Source of the DNA: Cupriavidus necator
GTDB taxonomy: Bacteria > Pseudomonadota > Gammaproteobacteria > Burkholderiales > Burkholderiaceae
Assembly (NCBI GenBank): GCA_022041995.1
Contig: CP074381.1
Span: forward strand, 4,030,001-4,094,000
Reading direction: 5' to 3'
DNA: 64,000 nt
The notes under the pieces are model-generated. The model was not told the origin of the DNA, did no database searches, and was given only the letters and a program-made list of their open reading frames with translations. The position numbers were made by a program, and so were the translations under genes. Below are positions 1 through 10,593 of this stretch, in pieces (positions within the stretch are counted from its first letter, which is position 1; the number at the start of each line of letters is the position of its first letter).

Positions 1-1
1 A

Positions 2-88
2 CTGGGTTTTGCCCTGCGCAATGGCGCCCTGTCCCGCCCCTTGGCCGCCACCTCGCCCGGCACCCGTTTTCCCTTTCCTGTCAGCTAG
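2..88 (+). CDS. possible C-terminal end of an upstream gene (partial)
   Basis: An open frame enters from the left edge and stops at TAG 86-88 after 28 codons. It has the strong third-position GC bias of the neighbouring genes. Nothing in 28 residues allows a family to be named. It may equally be chance, because long open frames are common at this GC content. Confidence 0.25.
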   Translation: MGFALRNGALSRPLAATSPGTRFPFPVS

Positions 89-90
89 TT

Positions 91-242
91 GCAGCACCCG
101 GGGCGGCATTTCTGGCATCCCCATTGTTGCGTCAGCGACGGCCGGCGTTGCCGGCAATATGCGAAATCGAATCCCGGCTTCGGGTTAGGATGCCGGTGGC
201 CCGAGCCAGAGGCCGGCGCCGCCCCTGCAGCACCCGGGGCGG
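91..242. repeat. 16-bp direct repeat in the intergenic region 89-409
   Basis: GCAGCACCCGGGGCGG occurs at 91-106 and again at 227-242. The surrounding 320 bases hold no convincing gene; the open frames here are GC-driven shadows. The repeat lies upstream of the SDR gene and could be a regulator site, but there is no further support. Confidence 0.4.
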
Positions 243-409
243 ACGCACACCAGAACAGAAACATGGAGACCGTCATGCGCCATCGCGCGATACCTGCCGT
301 GCAGCCACGCCGCCGGCGCTAGCCCTCCCCTGCATTTCGCCCCGCCACGGTCCTGCCTGCCGCAGGATCGCGGCCCGCATCGCCTGACCATCGACCGAGA
401 GGACTTCCC

Positions 410-1213
410 ATGCCCAGTGCCTTCCGCCCCGACGCCTTCGCCGGCAAGACCGTATTCGTCGCCGGCGCCTCCTCCGGCATCAACCTCGGCATCGCGCACG
501 GCTTCGCGCGCGCCGGGGCGAAGCTGGCGCTGATCAGCCGCACCGCCGAGCGCATCCAGGCTGCCGCCGAGACCATCACCGCGGCCGGCGGCACCGCCGT
601 CGGCATGGCCGCCGACGTGCGCGACTATGCCGCCGTGGAAGCGGCCTTCGCGCGCGCCCAGGACGAGCTGGGGCCGATCGACGTGGTGATCTCCGGCGCC
701 GCGGGCAACTTCCTCGCGCCCGTGGTCGGCATGTCGGCCAATGCCTTCAAGACCGTGGTCGATATCGACCTGCTCGGCACCTTCAACGTGTTCCGCGCCA
801 GCTTCGACCATCTGGCCAGGCCGGGTGCGTCGCTGATCGCGATCACCGCGCCGCAGGCGGTCAACGCCATGATGTTCCAGGCTCATGCCTGCGCGGCCAA
901 GGCCGGCATCAACATGCTGATCAAGTGCCTGGCGATGGAATGGGGTCCGGCCGGGGTGCGCGTGAACGGCATCTCGCCCGGCCCGATCGCCGATACCGAG
1001 GGCATGGCGCGGCTGGCGCCCACGCCCGAGATGGAGGCCCGCTACAAGGCCCGCCTGGCGCTGCGCGACTACGGCACCAAGGACGATATCGCCGATGCCG
1101 CGATGTACCTGAGCAGCGACAACGCGCACTACGTCACCGGCACCATCCTCGACTGCGACGGCGGCAGCAAGCTGGGCGACGCCTCGGCCGATGCGCTGAA
1201 GAAGCCGCAGTAA
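410..1213 (+). CDS. SDR family oxidoreductase, 2,4-dienoyl-CoA reductase-like
   Basis: A 267-aa classical-length short-chain dehydrogenase. The N-terminal nucleotide-binding motif GASSGIN (about residues 19-25) and the SGAAGN stretch (about 94-99) mark a Rossmann fold using NAD(P)H. Around the active site it reads HACAAKAG followed by EWGP, RVN and SPGPI-TEG. This is the layout of peroxisomal-type 2,4-dienoyl-CoA reductases, which keep the catalytic Lys but lack the usual Tyr of YxxxK. The likely role is therefore reduction of an unsaturated acyl-CoA in beta-oxidation. Two crotonase genes follow on the same strand (42-bp gap to the first), which supports an acyl-CoA catabolic operon. The start ATG follows GAGAGGA. 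The exact substrate cannot be read from the sequence. Confidence 0.9.
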   Translation: MPSAFRPDAFAGKTVFVAGASSGINLGIAHGFARAGAKLALISRTAERIQAAAETITAAGGTAVGMAADVRDYAAVEAAFARAQDELGPIDVVISGAAGNFLAPVVGMSANAFKTVVDIDLLGTFNVFRASFDHLARPGASLIAITAPQAVNAMMFQAHACAAKAGINMLIKCLAMEWGPAGVRVNGISPGPIADTEGMARLAPTPEMEARYKARLALRDYGTKDDIADAAMYLSSDNAHYVTGTILDCDGGSKLGDASADALKKPQ

Positions 1214-1255
1214 TCACCGTACCGAATACCGACCACGAGACCAGGAGAACCACCC

Positions 1256-2035
1256 ATGACGGCATCCGTCCTCTATCAAGCCAGTGAAGGCGTGGCCACG
1301 CTGACCCTGAACCGCCCGGACGTGCTCAACGCGATGAACGGCGACCTGATGCGCGAGCTGCGCGAGGGCGTGGAACTCGCCGCCGGCGACGCCGCCGTGC
1401 GCGCCGTGCTGATCACCGGCGCGGGCCGCGGCTTCTGCGCCGGCGCCGACCTGGCCGCGCGCGGCAAGGATGGCATTACCGATTCCGGCACGCTGCTGCG
1501 CGAGCGCTACCACCCGATCATCATGACGCTGCGCCAGATGCCCAAGCCGGTCGTCACCGCGGTCAACGGCGTGGCCGCCGGTGCCGGCATGAGCCTGGCG
1601 CTGGCGGGCGACGTGGTGCTGGCGGCTCGCTCGGCCAGCTTCCTGCAGGCATTCTCCAAGATCGGCCTGGTCCCGGACGCCGGCAGCACCTACTTCGTGC
1701 CGCGCTATGCCGGCGAGATGCGCGCCCGCGCGCTGGCCATCCTGGCCGAGAAGATCGATGCCGAGGAAGCCCAGCGCATCGGCCTGGTGTGGAAGGTCCA
1801 CGCCGACGACGCGCTGCAGGACGAGGCCGGCAAGCTGGCCCGCCACCTGGCCACCATGCCGACCATGGCCTACGGCATGATCAAGGAAGCCCTCAACCAG
1901 AGCTTCGACAACGACCTGGCCGCGCAGCTCGAAGTGGAAGCCACGCTGCAGTCGCGCGCCAGCCGCAGCGATGACTGCAAGGAAGGCGTGGCCGCCTTCA
2001 TGGAGAAGCGCAAGCCGCAGTTCAAGGGCCGTTGA
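1256..2035 (+). CDS. enoyl-CoA hydratase/isomerase, PaaG-like crotonase
   Basis: A 259-aa crotonase-fold protein. The oxyanion-hole segments are visible as GRGFCAGADL (about residues 59-68) and GVAAGAGMSLAL (about 105-116). The following GLVPDAGSTYFVPR places an Asp where PaaG-type isomerases have their catalytic acid. PaaG converts the ring-epoxide of phenylacetyl-CoA, but many beta-oxidation hydratases share this signature and no other paa genes are in view, so a general enoyl-CoA hydratase/isomerase role is safer. The gene sits between an SDR and a second crotonase on the same strand. The start follows CCAGGAGAACC. Confidence 0.9.
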   Translation: MTASVLYQASEGVATLTLNRPDVLNAMNGDLMRELREGVELAAGDAAVRAVLITGAGRGFCAGADLAARGKDGITDSGTLLRERYHPIIMTLRQMPKPVVTAVNGVAAGAGMSLALAGDVVLAARSASFLQAFSKIGLVPDAGSTYFVPRYAGEMRARALAILAEKIDAEEAQRIGLVWKVHADDALQDEAGKLARHLATMPTMAYGMIKEALNQSFDNDLAAQLEVEATLQSRASRSDDCKEGVAAFMEKRKPQFKGR

Positions 2036-2138
2036 GCGCGGGGGCCTTCGCCGTTTGCAGCATCCCCGGGTGACTCGTCGACGCGGCACGCTCCGCATAG
2101 CAACCGAACCCACAACCCGCATCCCAAGGAGTCCGCGC

Positions 2139-2972
2139 ATGAGCGCCAGCAGCAACGAACGTATCCTCGTCACCATCGAAGACGGCGTCGCCGACGTCCG
2201 CCTGAACCGCCCCGACAAGATGAACGCGCTCGACCAGGCCATGTTCGACGCGCTGATCGGGACCGGCGAGCAACTGGCGCGCATGCCCGACCTGCGCGCC
2301 GTGGTCCTCTCAGGCGAAGGCCGCGCCTTCTGCGCGGGGCTGGACATGGACCGCATGGCGGGCATGTTGTCCGACGGTGGCGAATCCCACAACGACAGCA
2401 TCGGCGCGGGCCGCCTCGGCAAGCGTACCAATGGCATTTCCAATCGCCCGCAATACGCGTGCATGGTCTGGCGCGAACTGCCGGTGCCGGTCTTCGCGGC
2501 GGTCCACGGCGTGGCTTTCGGCGGCGGGCTGCAGGTGGCACTGGGGGCGGACGTACGCTATGTCGCGCCCGATACCAGGCTGTCGGTCATGGAAATGAAG
2601 TGGGGACTGGTGCCCGACATGGCCGGCATGGTGCTCACGCGCGGCCTGGTGCGCCCCGACGTGCTGCGCGAGCTGATCTACAGCGCGCGCGTGCTGAGCG
2701 GCACCGAAGCCTGCGCACTGGGCCTTGGCACCTACCTTGCTGACGACCCGCGCGCCGCGGCGCTGGAAGCCGCGCGCCAGGCGGCACGGAAGAACCCGGA
2801 TGCGATCCGCGCGGCCAAGCGCCTGATGGCGGTGGTTGAGCGCGGCGACAATGCCGCCATCCTGCAGGCCGAGTCCGATGAGCAGGACCGGCTGGTCGGC
2901 TCGCCGAACCAGCGCGAGGCGGTGCTGGCCAATATGCAGAAGCGCGCGCCGCGCTTCGAGCCGGCGGGCTGA
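2139..2972 (+). CDS. crotonase/enoyl-CoA hydratase family protein
   Basis: A 277-aa crotonase. GEGRAFCAGLDMDRM and HGVAFGGGLQVALGADVR form the two oxyanion-hole segments that polarise the thioester carbonyl. It is distinct from the upstream PaaG-like gene: the acidic residue region reads MKWGLVPDMAG, so the reaction (hydratase or isomerase) is not certain. ATG 2139 is chosen because AAGGAG lies just upstream and the family alignment starts there; the frame is open further 5' only because of high GC. About 100 bp separate it from the upstream crotonase. It is probably the third gene of the same acyl-CoA operon. Confidence 0.88.
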   Translation: MSASSNERILVTIEDGVADVRLNRPDKMNALDQAMFDALIGTGEQLARMPDLRAVVLSGEGRAFCAGLDMDRMAGMLSDGGESHNDSIGAGRLGKRTNGISNRPQYACMVWRELPVPVFAAVHGVAFGGGLQVALGADVRYVAPDTRLSVMEMKWGLVPDMAGMVLTRGLVRPDVLRELIYSARVLSGTEACALGLGTYLADDPRAAALEAARQAARKNPDAIRAAKRLMAVVERGDNAAILQAESDEQDRLVGSPNQREAVLANMQKRAPRFEPAG

Positions 2973-2982
2973 AGCAAGTCGC

Positions 2983-3363
2983 TCAGTGATGGTGCCGCGC
3001 GGCTCGCCGGCGGCGCCACCACAACGCATAGACTGCCACGTTGACCACCAGCACCACCAGCCCGAGCCACAGCTGCACCGCGGGCGTGAGCCCGGCCGGA
3101 TAGATCAGCGGCAACAGGTAGCGCTCGACAAAGCCGCCGCTGTAGCCCGCCTGCCCCGCGGCCTGGCGCAGCGTGTTTTCAAGCGGCGTCAGCGGGCAGA
3201 TCCAGCCGGACCATTCGATCAGCACGCCCCACACTGCCGCGGGCAGGTGCAGCCATGCGACACGCGGCCAGCGCAACACCAGCAGGCCGCCCGCCACCAC
3301 GAACAGGATAAACAGCCCGTGCACGATGACCACCAGGTCGGCCAGCCAGGCTGTGATCGGCAT
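2983..3363 (-). CDS. DUF2784 domain membrane protein
   Basis: A 126-aa integral membrane protein with about three to four hydrophobic helices (residues about 7-28, 37-52 and 93-112). It carries the WSGWICPLTPLE stretch typical of DUF2784 proteins. The C-terminus is a run of Arg and His. Function is unknown. It starts 17 bases after the LysR gene stop on the same strand, so the two are probably cotranscribed. It converges with the crotonase gene at 2972. Confidence 0.85.
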   Translation of the reverse strand: MPITAWLADLVVIVHGLFILFVVAGGLLVLRWPRVAWLHLPAAVWGVLIEWSGWICPLTPLENTLRQAAGQAGYSGGFVERYLLPLIYPAGLTPAVQLWLGLVVLVVNVAVYALWWRRRRAARHHH

Positions 3364-3380
3364 CGCGCGCGGCGGCGGCC

Positions 3381-4301
3381 TCAGTTGCCGCCCGCCGTGT
3401 CCATCCAGTAACCCGGGCGCGCGAACTGCGCCTTCAGGTGCTCGATGAAGAAACGGATCTTGGCCGGCACCGGGCGCTGCTGCGGGTACACGGCAAGGAT
3501 GTCGTAGGCCGGCAGCGCGTATTCGTCCAGAACCGTGATCAGCTCGCCGCTCTCCAGCTGCGGCAGGATCTCCCAGGTCGAGCGCCAGCCCAGGCCCAGG
3601 CCCTCGCCGGTCCAGCGGTGCAGCAACTCGCCGTCGTTGCAGTCCAGGTTGCCGTTGACGCGCACGGTCACGGTCTTGCCGTTCTGGCTGAAGTACCAGC
3701 CGCGCTGCTGGCCACCCTGCAGGTTGAACGCCAGGCAGTTGTGCTGGGCCAGGTCATCCAGCGTCTGCGGCACGCCGTACTTGGCAAAGTACGCCGGCGT
3801 GCCACACACCACGCGCTTGTTCGACGCCAGCTTGATCGCGACAAAGTTCGGGTCGATGGCGCCGCCGATGCGGATGCCGACGTCATAGCCTTCGCGCACC
3901 AGGTCGACCACGCGGTCGGTCAGGTTGAAGGAGATCTGCACCTCAGGGTTGGCCGCGAGGAACACCGGCGCGTGCGGCGCCACGTGCTTGCGCCCGAACG
4001 CTGCCGGCGCCGAAACGATCAGGTGGCCGGTGGCCTTGTGCTTGCCTTCGGCAATCAGCATCTCGGCGCGGTCCAGGTCGGCCAGCGCCTTCTTGCACTG
4101 CTCCATGAACACCGCGCCCTGCTCGGTCACGGCGATGCGGCGCGTGGACCGGTGCAGCAGCTTGACGCCGATGCGGGCTTCCAGTGCGTTGATGCGGCGG
4201 CCGATCATCACCGGCGTCACGTTCTGCGTGAGCGCCGCGGCCGCCATGCTGCCGTGCTCCACCACGGCGATAAAGGCTTCGATTTGCTTGAGTTTGTCCA
4301 T
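3381..4301 (-). CDS. LysR family transcriptional regulator
   Basis: A 306-aa protein with the LysR plan. The N-terminal winged helix-turn-helix reads MDKLKQIEAFIAVVEHGSM and continues through RRINALEARIGVKLLHRSTR. The substrate-binding domain follows from about residue 90. ATG 4301 is chosen because family members begin with the HTH; the longer frame to 4391 would add an unrelated tail. The ligand is unknown. It resembles the LysR subgroup acting on divergent oxidoreductase or efflux genes, but here its upstream neighbour is a membrane protein on the same strand, so the target cannot be deduced. Confidence 0.92.
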   Translation of the reverse strand: MDKLKQIEAFIAVVEHGSMAAAALTQNVTPVMIGRRINALEARIGVKLLHRSTRRIAVTEQGAVFMEQCKKALADLDRAEMLIAEGKHKATGHLIVSAPAAFGRKHVAPHAPVFLAANPEVQISFNLTDRVVDLVREGYDVGIRIGGAIDPNFVAIKLASNKRVVCGTPAYFAKYGVPQTLDDLAQHNCLAFNLQGGQQRGWYFSQNGKTVTVRVNGNLDCNDGELLHRWTGEGLGLGWRSTWEILPQLESGELITVLDEYALPAYDILAVYPQQRPVPAKIRFFIEHLKAQFARPGYWMDTAGGN

Positions 4302-4449
4302 CGGATATTCGTCTCCCGGGCGCCATTGTGCGGCATCCCCGGGGATGTGGCATCCCTGCGCGGCTGATGAGCAGGATCGCGGCATCCGCATACGGCCGCG
4401 TCAGGGCCGCTGCCAGGGGCACGCCAGGTCACCCGGCGCCGGTGCGGAA

Positions 4450-5145
4450 TCAGGCGGCCGGAGCCGCCCGCGCCCGGACCTGCGCGTTCATCTCGGCCGC
4501 TTCGCCCAGCACATGGGCCAGCCGCCGCAGCGGCCGGCTGCATTGCACATGCAGGTACAGGTAGCAAGCCGCGCCGGTCACCACCATCACGCCATAGAGC
4601 CACAGCAGCGCCCCGGCCATGGCCTGCTGACGCGGCAGTGCGGCCACCACGGCCGCGGCCGGCGCCAGTGCCAGGAGCATTGCCAGGGTGCGCGCAGCAC
4701 CTTCCCACAACCGCAGTTGCAACGCCACGCGCCGCTGGCGCGCCTGCAGCTGCTGCGGCGGTATGCGCGCCAGCCGGCGCAGCAGCGCATCCTCGGCCGC
4801 GCTGTGGCGGTCCATCTCGGCGGCCTGCCAGCGCAGCGGATGGCGTAGCCTGGCCAGCACGGTGCCGGCGCGCGTCAGCCCGGCGCCGGCATAGCAGGCG
4901 GCCGACAGGGCCAGCAGCGCCTCGAAGGTCCGCAGCGACCACAGCGGCACCGGAAGCTTCAGCCACAACCGCCAGACGGCCAGGGCCGCGCCGCCCAGGA
5001 TGGTCGCGACCAGCGCCACGATAAAGCCAAGCCACAGCGAGCGCCCGAGGCGGCCGCCCGGCCCCGCAGGGGCGGCCGCCGGCCTGGGCGGGTCGGCGGC
5101 AAGCGCTTCAAGCAGTTCGTAGGTAGACGGCAGCCTGGAATACAT
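4450..5145 (-). CDS. hypothetical membrane protein (four predicted TM segments)
   Basis: A 231-aa protein of unknown family. After a polar N-terminus (about residues 1-35, Pro/Ala-rich) there are hydrophobic segments at about 38-60, 73-92, 158-174 and 182-203. An Arg/Gln-rich cytoplasmic stretch lies between the two pairs. It is divergent from gcl, sharing the 283-bp region 5146-5428. Codon use matches the host flank. No catalytic motif is visible. Confidence 0.7.
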   Translation of the reverse strand: MYSRLPSTYELLEALAADPPRPAAAPAGPGGRLGRSLWLGFIVALVATILGGAALAVWRLWLKLPVPLWSLRTFEALLALSAACYAGAGLTRAGTVLARLRHPLRWQAAEMDRHSAAEDALLRRLARIPPQQLQARQRRVALQLRLWEGAARTLAMLLALAPAAAVVAALPRQQAMAGALLWLYGVMVVTGAACYLYLHVQCSRPLRRLAHVLGEAAEMNAQVRARAAPAA

Positions 5146-5428
5146 GGTCGGCCCGGATGACGAGGAATCCCGCCATTTTGCCGCACTGCGCAGCGGCGGC
5201 CCGCCGGCGCCGGCCCGTACCCACCGCTGCGTTGCGTGCCCGTACCGTCACACCACATATCCAATTGCGTACCCCGGCGTACCCCCGCCAACCGTCCGGT
5301 CGGGCTTCCAAGCGGATATTGCGTACCCCAGGTATCGAATCAACTGATCTCCCTTCTGTTTATCCCACCCCGCCTGCGGGAATAGGATCGACTCCAACGA
5401 AATTCCCACCATTACCGGAGACAAGATC
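5146..5428. promoter_or_regulatory. gcl upstream region with repeated ATTGCGTACCCC motif
   Basis: ATTGCGTACCCC occurs exactly at 5264-5275 and 5318-5329, 54 bp apart. A diverged copy (GTTGCGTGCCCGTACC) lies at 5231-5246. The 5318 copy is half of an imperfect palindrome continuing as AGGTATCGAAT. Spacing close to five helical turns suggests paired sites for a regulator of the glyoxylate operon. No regulator gene is adjacent that clearly belongs to it. The Shine-Dalgarno for gcl is CCGGAGAC, just before ATG 5429. Confidence 0.45.
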
Positions 5429-7213
<1,785 letters not shown>

Positions 7214-7236
7214 GCAACACCATTCCAACATGGAAA

Positions 7237-7256
7237 GCGCGGGCTGCGGCCCGCGC
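7237..7256. other. intercistronic hairpin between gcl and hyi
   Basis: A perfect 8-bp stem, GCGCGGGC / GCCCGCGC, with loop TGCG. No T tract follows, so it is more likely an mRNA-stabilising or partial attenuating hairpin than a full terminator, since the pathway continues downstream. Confidence 0.6.
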
Positions 7257-7341
7257 GAATCCAGCGCCCCTGCCCTACCGCCATACCGCAGTACCGGCTC
7301 CGCACCGGCGGAGCGACAACACAATTAAACCGGAGAGACTC

Positions 7342-8124
7342 ATGACTAAACTTGCGGCCAACCTCACCATGCTGTTCAACGAAGTGGGCTTTCTCGACCG
7401 CTTCGAAGCCGCCGCGCGCGCGGGCTTCCGCGGCGTGGAATTCCTCTTCCCCTATGCCTTCCACGCGGACCAGATCGCTGACCGCCTGAACCGCTTCCAG
7501 CTGGACCTGGTGCTGCACAACCTGCCCGCCGGCAAGTGGGAAGCGGGCGAGCGCGGCATTGCCTGCCACCCGGACCGCGTCGGCGAATTCCAGGACGGCG
7601 TGGGCGAGGCCATCAAGTACGCCAAGGTGCTGGGCGTGCGCCAGCTGAACTGCCTGGTCGGCATCCAGCCGCAGAACGTCAAGCGCGAGCAGGCGCAGGA
7701 AACGCTGGTGGAGAACCTGCGCTTCGCCGCCAGCGCGCTGGCCGCCGAGCATATCGACCTGCTCATCGAGCCGATCAACACCTTCGACATCCCCGGCTTC
7801 TTCCTGTCGCGCACGCAGCAGGCGCTGGACCTGATCAACCAGGTCAACGCGCCCAACCTGTACGTGCAGTACGACATCTATCACATGCAGCGGATGGAAG
7901 GCGAAATTGCCAACACCATCAAGGCCAACCTGCCGAAGATCAAGCACGTGCAGCTGGCCGACAACCCGGGCCGCAACGAGCCCGGCACCGGCGAACTGAA
8001 CTACCAGTACCTGTTCAAGTTCCTGGACGAGATCGGCTACACCGGCTGGATCGGCTGCGAATACAAGCCCAAGACCACCACTGAGGCAGGACTGGGCTGG
8101 CGTGCCGCGCACGGCGTGCAATAA
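7342..8124 (+). CDS. hyi: hydroxypyruvate isomerase
   Basis: A 260-aa TIM-barrel protein of the xylose-isomerase-like fold that interconverts hydroxypyruvate and tartronate semialdehyde. Family signatures are NLTMLFNE at the N-terminus, EPINTFDIPGFFL (about residues 142-154), YDIYHMQRMEG (about 178-188) and GWIGCEYKP near the end, with Glu/Asp/His metal ligands. It lies between gcl and the reductase gene, the standard order of this pathway. CCGGAGAG precedes the start. Confidence 0.95.
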   Translation: MTKLAANLTMLFNEVGFLDRFEAAARAGFRGVEFLFPYAFHADQIADRLNRFQLDLVLHNLPAGKWEAGERGIACHPDRVGEFQDGVGEAIKYAKVLGVRQLNCLVGIQPQNVKREQAQETLVENLRFAASALAAEHIDLLIEPINTFDIPGFFLSRTQQALDLINQVNAPNLYVQYDIYHMQRMEGEIANTIKANLPKIKHVQLADNPGRNEPGTGELNYQYLFKFLDEIGYTGWIGCEYKPKTTTEAGLGWRAAHGVQ

Positions 8125-8181
8125 CCGGTTACCGCACCGGCAAGCGACTACAGACTTAACATCTCACAAGGAGACATCACT

Positions 8182-9096
8182 ATGGCAAACCAACGCAACG
8201 TCGGCTTCATCGGCCTGGGCATCATGGGCGCACCGATGGCGGGCCACCTGCGCGCCGCCGGCCACACGCTGTTCGTGCATGACGTCAACCCCGCCCCGCA
8301 AGCGCTGGTCGATGCAGGCGTGACCGTCTGCACCAGCGCCGAGGAAGTCGCCAAGCGTGCCGACATCATTGTCATCATGGTGCCGGACACCCCGCACGTG
8401 GAAGCCGTGCTGTTCAGCGAAAAGGGCGTGGCCGCCGCGTTCAAGGCCGCCGGCAAGGAAGCCAGCCACAGCAAGATCGTGGTCGACATGAGCTCGATCT
8501 CGCCGATCGCCACCAAGGATTTCGCCGCGCGCATCAACAAGCTGGGCGCCTCGTACCTGGACGCGCCGGTGTCGGGCGGTGAAGTCGGCGCCAAGGCCGC
8601 AACCCTGACCATCATGGTCGGCGGCCCGCAGGAAGCCTATGACCAGGTCAAGCCCCTGTTCGACCTGATGGGCAAGAACGTCACACTGGTGGGCGGCAAC
8701 GGCGACGGCCAGACCACCAAGGTGGCCAACCAGATCATCGTCGCGCTGAACATCCAGGCCGTGTCCGAAGCCCTGCTGTTTGCCTCCAAGGCCGGCGCCG
8801 ATCCGGCCAAGGTGCGCCAGGCGCTGATGGGCGGCTTTGCGGCCTCGCGCATCCTGGAAGTGCACGGCGAGCGCATGGTCAAGCGCACCTTCGACCCGGG
8901 CTTCCGCATCGAGCTGCACCAGAAGGACCTGAACCTGGCGCTGCAGGGTGCCAAGGCACTGGGCGTGGCACTGCCCAACACCGCCACCGCGCAGGAGCTG
9001 TTCAACACCTGCTCGGCCAACGGCCTGGGCAAGCAGGATCACTCGGCCCTGTGCCGCGCGATCGAGATCATGTCTAACCACCAGATCGCCAAGTAA
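8182..9096 (+). CDS. glxR: 2-hydroxy-3-oxopropionate (tartronate semialdehyde) reductase
   Basis: A 304-aa beta-hydroxyacid dehydrogenase. GFIGLGIMGAPMAGHL at the N-terminus binds NAD(P)H. DAPVSGGEVGAK (about residues 129-140) and GGNGDGQTTKVANQ (about 172-185) hold the substrate-binding and catalytic Lys segments. It reduces tartronate semialdehyde to glycerate. AAGGAGA precedes the ATG. It could be called garR; the context with gcl and hyi favours the glyoxylate-linked name. Confidence 0.95.
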   Translation: MANQRNVGFIGLGIMGAPMAGHLRAAGHTLFVHDVNPAPQALVDAGVTVCTSAEEVAKRADIIVIMVPDTPHVEAVLFSEKGVAAAFKAAGKEASHSKIVVDMSSISPIATKDFAARINKLGASYLDAPVSGGEVGAKAATLTIMVGGPQEAYDQVKPLFDLMGKNVTLVGGNGDGQTTKVANQIIVALNIQAVSEALLFASKAGADPAKVRQALMGGFAASRILEVHGERMVKRTFDPGFRIELHQKDLNLALQGAKALGVALPNTATAQELFNTCSANGLGKQDHSALCRAIEIMSNHQIAK

Positions 9097-9107
9097 GCAG
9101 CAACGAC

Positions 9108-9132
9108 GTCGTCCCCGCCCTGCGGGGACGAC
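9108..9132. other. intercistronic hairpin between glxR and the glycerate kinase gene
   Basis: A 9-bp stem GTCGTCCCC / GGGGACGAC with a 7-base loop, directly after glxR and 30 bases before the next start. There is no long T run, so it probably acts as an RNA-processing or stability element. Confidence 0.55.
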
Positions 9133-9162
9133 TAGCTTTCCCCGTCAGCACCAGGATTTTTC

Positions 9163-10485
9163 ATGCTCGCCACCGAACCTCAAGCCGCCCTGCTCTCGCC
9201 CCAGCGCGCCGCAGCGCATCCCGGACAGTCCGACGCGCGCGCGTTGCTGCGCGACCTGTTCGACACCGCGGTCGCTTCCGTCAGCGCCAGCCACTGCCTG
9301 CCGCCGCACCTGCCCACGCCGCCCAAGGGCCGCACGGTAGTGATCGGCGCCGGCAAGGCCGCTGCGGCGATGGCGCAGGCGGTCGAGGCGAACTGGCAAG
9401 GCGAGCTGTCGGGCCTGGTAGTGACGCGCTACGGCCATGGTGCCGAGTGCCAACGGATTGAAGTTGTCGAAGCCGCTCACCCCGTTCCCGATGAAGCCGG
9501 TGCGCGCGCCGCGCAGCGCATGGTGGAACTGGTGCAGGGCCTCACCGCCGACGACCTGGTGCTGTGCCTGATTTCCGGCGGCGGCTCCGCGCTGCTGGCC
9601 GCGCCCGCGCCGGGCCTGACGCTGGCCGACAAGCAGGCCGTGAACAAGGCGCTGCTCAGGAGCGGCGCGAGCATCGGCGAAATGAACTGCGTGCGCAAGC
9701 ACCTGTCCGCGCTCAAGGGCGGACGCCTGGCGCTGCACTGCGCGCCGGCCCGCGTCGAGACGCTGCTGATTTCCGATATTCCCGGCGATGACCCGACCCT
9801 GATCGCAAGCGGCCCGACACTGCCCGATGCGACCACTTGCGCCGACGCGCTGGCCGTCATCGCCAAGTACGGCATTGAAGTCCCCGCCAACGTGCGCGCC
9901 CACCTGGAAAGCGGCGCCGGCGAAACGCCCAAGCCCGGCGATGCCCGCTTTGAAGGCCACCGCAACGTGACGCTGGCCACCGCGCAGCAATCGCTGGAAG
10001 CCGCCGCCGCGCGCGCACGTGAACTGGGCTATGAGGCCCATATCCTGTCCGACTGCATCGAAGGCGAAGCCCGCGAAGTGGCCGAAGTGCACGCCGCCAT
10101 CGCGCGCCAGGTTGCGCAGCGCGGCCAGCCCTTCAGCAAGCCCTGCGTGATCCTGTCCGGCGGCGAGACCACCGTGACCGTGCGCGGCAAGGGCCGCGGC
10201 GGGCGCAATGCCGAGTTCCTGCTGGCCCTGGCGGTGGCGCTGGACGGACTGGCCGGCGTGCACGCGATTGCCGGCGACACCGATGGCATCGACGGCTCCG
10301 AGGACAACGCCGGAGCGCTGCTCTCGCCCGACACCCTGACCCGCGCCGCCGCGCGCGGGCTGTCGGCGCGCGCGCACCTGGACAACAACGACGGCTACGG
10401 CTTCTTTGCCGGCCTGGACGACCTGATCGTCACCGGCCCGACCCGCACCAATGTGAATGACTTCCGCGCCATCCTGATTGTGTAG
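9163..10485 (+). CDS. ttuD: glycerate kinase / hydroxypyruvate reductase, MOFRL family
   Basis: A 440-aa protein of the GckA/TtuD (MOFRL) family, which phosphorylates glycerate to 2-phosphoglycerate and was first named hydroxypyruvate reductase. Motifs are VVIGAGKAAAAMAQAVE (about residues 59-75), LISGGGSALL (about 141-150), KHLSALKGGRLA and, in the C-terminal MOFRL part, GGRNAEFLLALA and TDGIDGSEDNAGA. It follows glxR, whose product is its substrate. The start is preceded by CACCAGGA. Kinase versus reductase cannot be settled by eye, but pathway logic favours kinase. Confidence 0.92.
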   Translation: MLATEPQAALLSPQRAAAHPGQSDARALLRDLFDTAVASVSASHCLPPHLPTPPKGRTVVIGAGKAAAAMAQAVEANWQGELSGLVVTRYGHGAECQRIEVVEAAHPVPDEAGARAAQRMVELVQGLTADDLVLCLISGGGSALLAAPAPGLTLADKQAVNKALLRSGASIGEMNCVRKHLSALKGGRLALHCAPARVETLLISDIPGDDPTLIASGPTLPDATTCADALAVIAKYGIEVPANVRAHLESGAGETPKPGDARFEGHRNVTLATAQQSLEAAAARARELGYEAHILSDCIEGEAREVAEVHAAIARQVAQRGQPFSKPCVILSGGETTVTVRGKGRGGRNAEFLLALAVALDGLAGVHAIAGDTDGIDGSEDNAGALLSPDTLTRAAARGLSARAHLDNNDGYGFFAGLDDLIVTGPTRTNVNDFRAILIV

Positions 10486-10548
10486 GCCTGCAGTCGTCAG
10501 CGCAGTACCGCCGTACCGAAGCCGTAGTTCACCTGAACAGCATTATCC

Positions 10549-10568
10549 GGCGCGCCACGTGGCGCGCC
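10549..10568. other. 20-bp perfect palindrome upstream of pyk
   Basis: GGCGCGCCACGTGGCGCGCC is a perfect palindrome 25 bp before the pyruvate kinase start. It may be an operator or, as RNA, a hairpin between cistrons. It is the third strong dyad in the gaps of this pathway. Confidence 0.55.
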
Positions 10569-10593
10569 GTCCGAGAATGGAAGAGGAGACATC

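Noticed and set aside
185..1129. Long minus-strand open frame opposite the SDR gene
   Set aside because: It is the antisense shadow of a clear SDR gene in GC-rich DNA; its composition (His/Arg/Gly-rich) is typical of such shadows.
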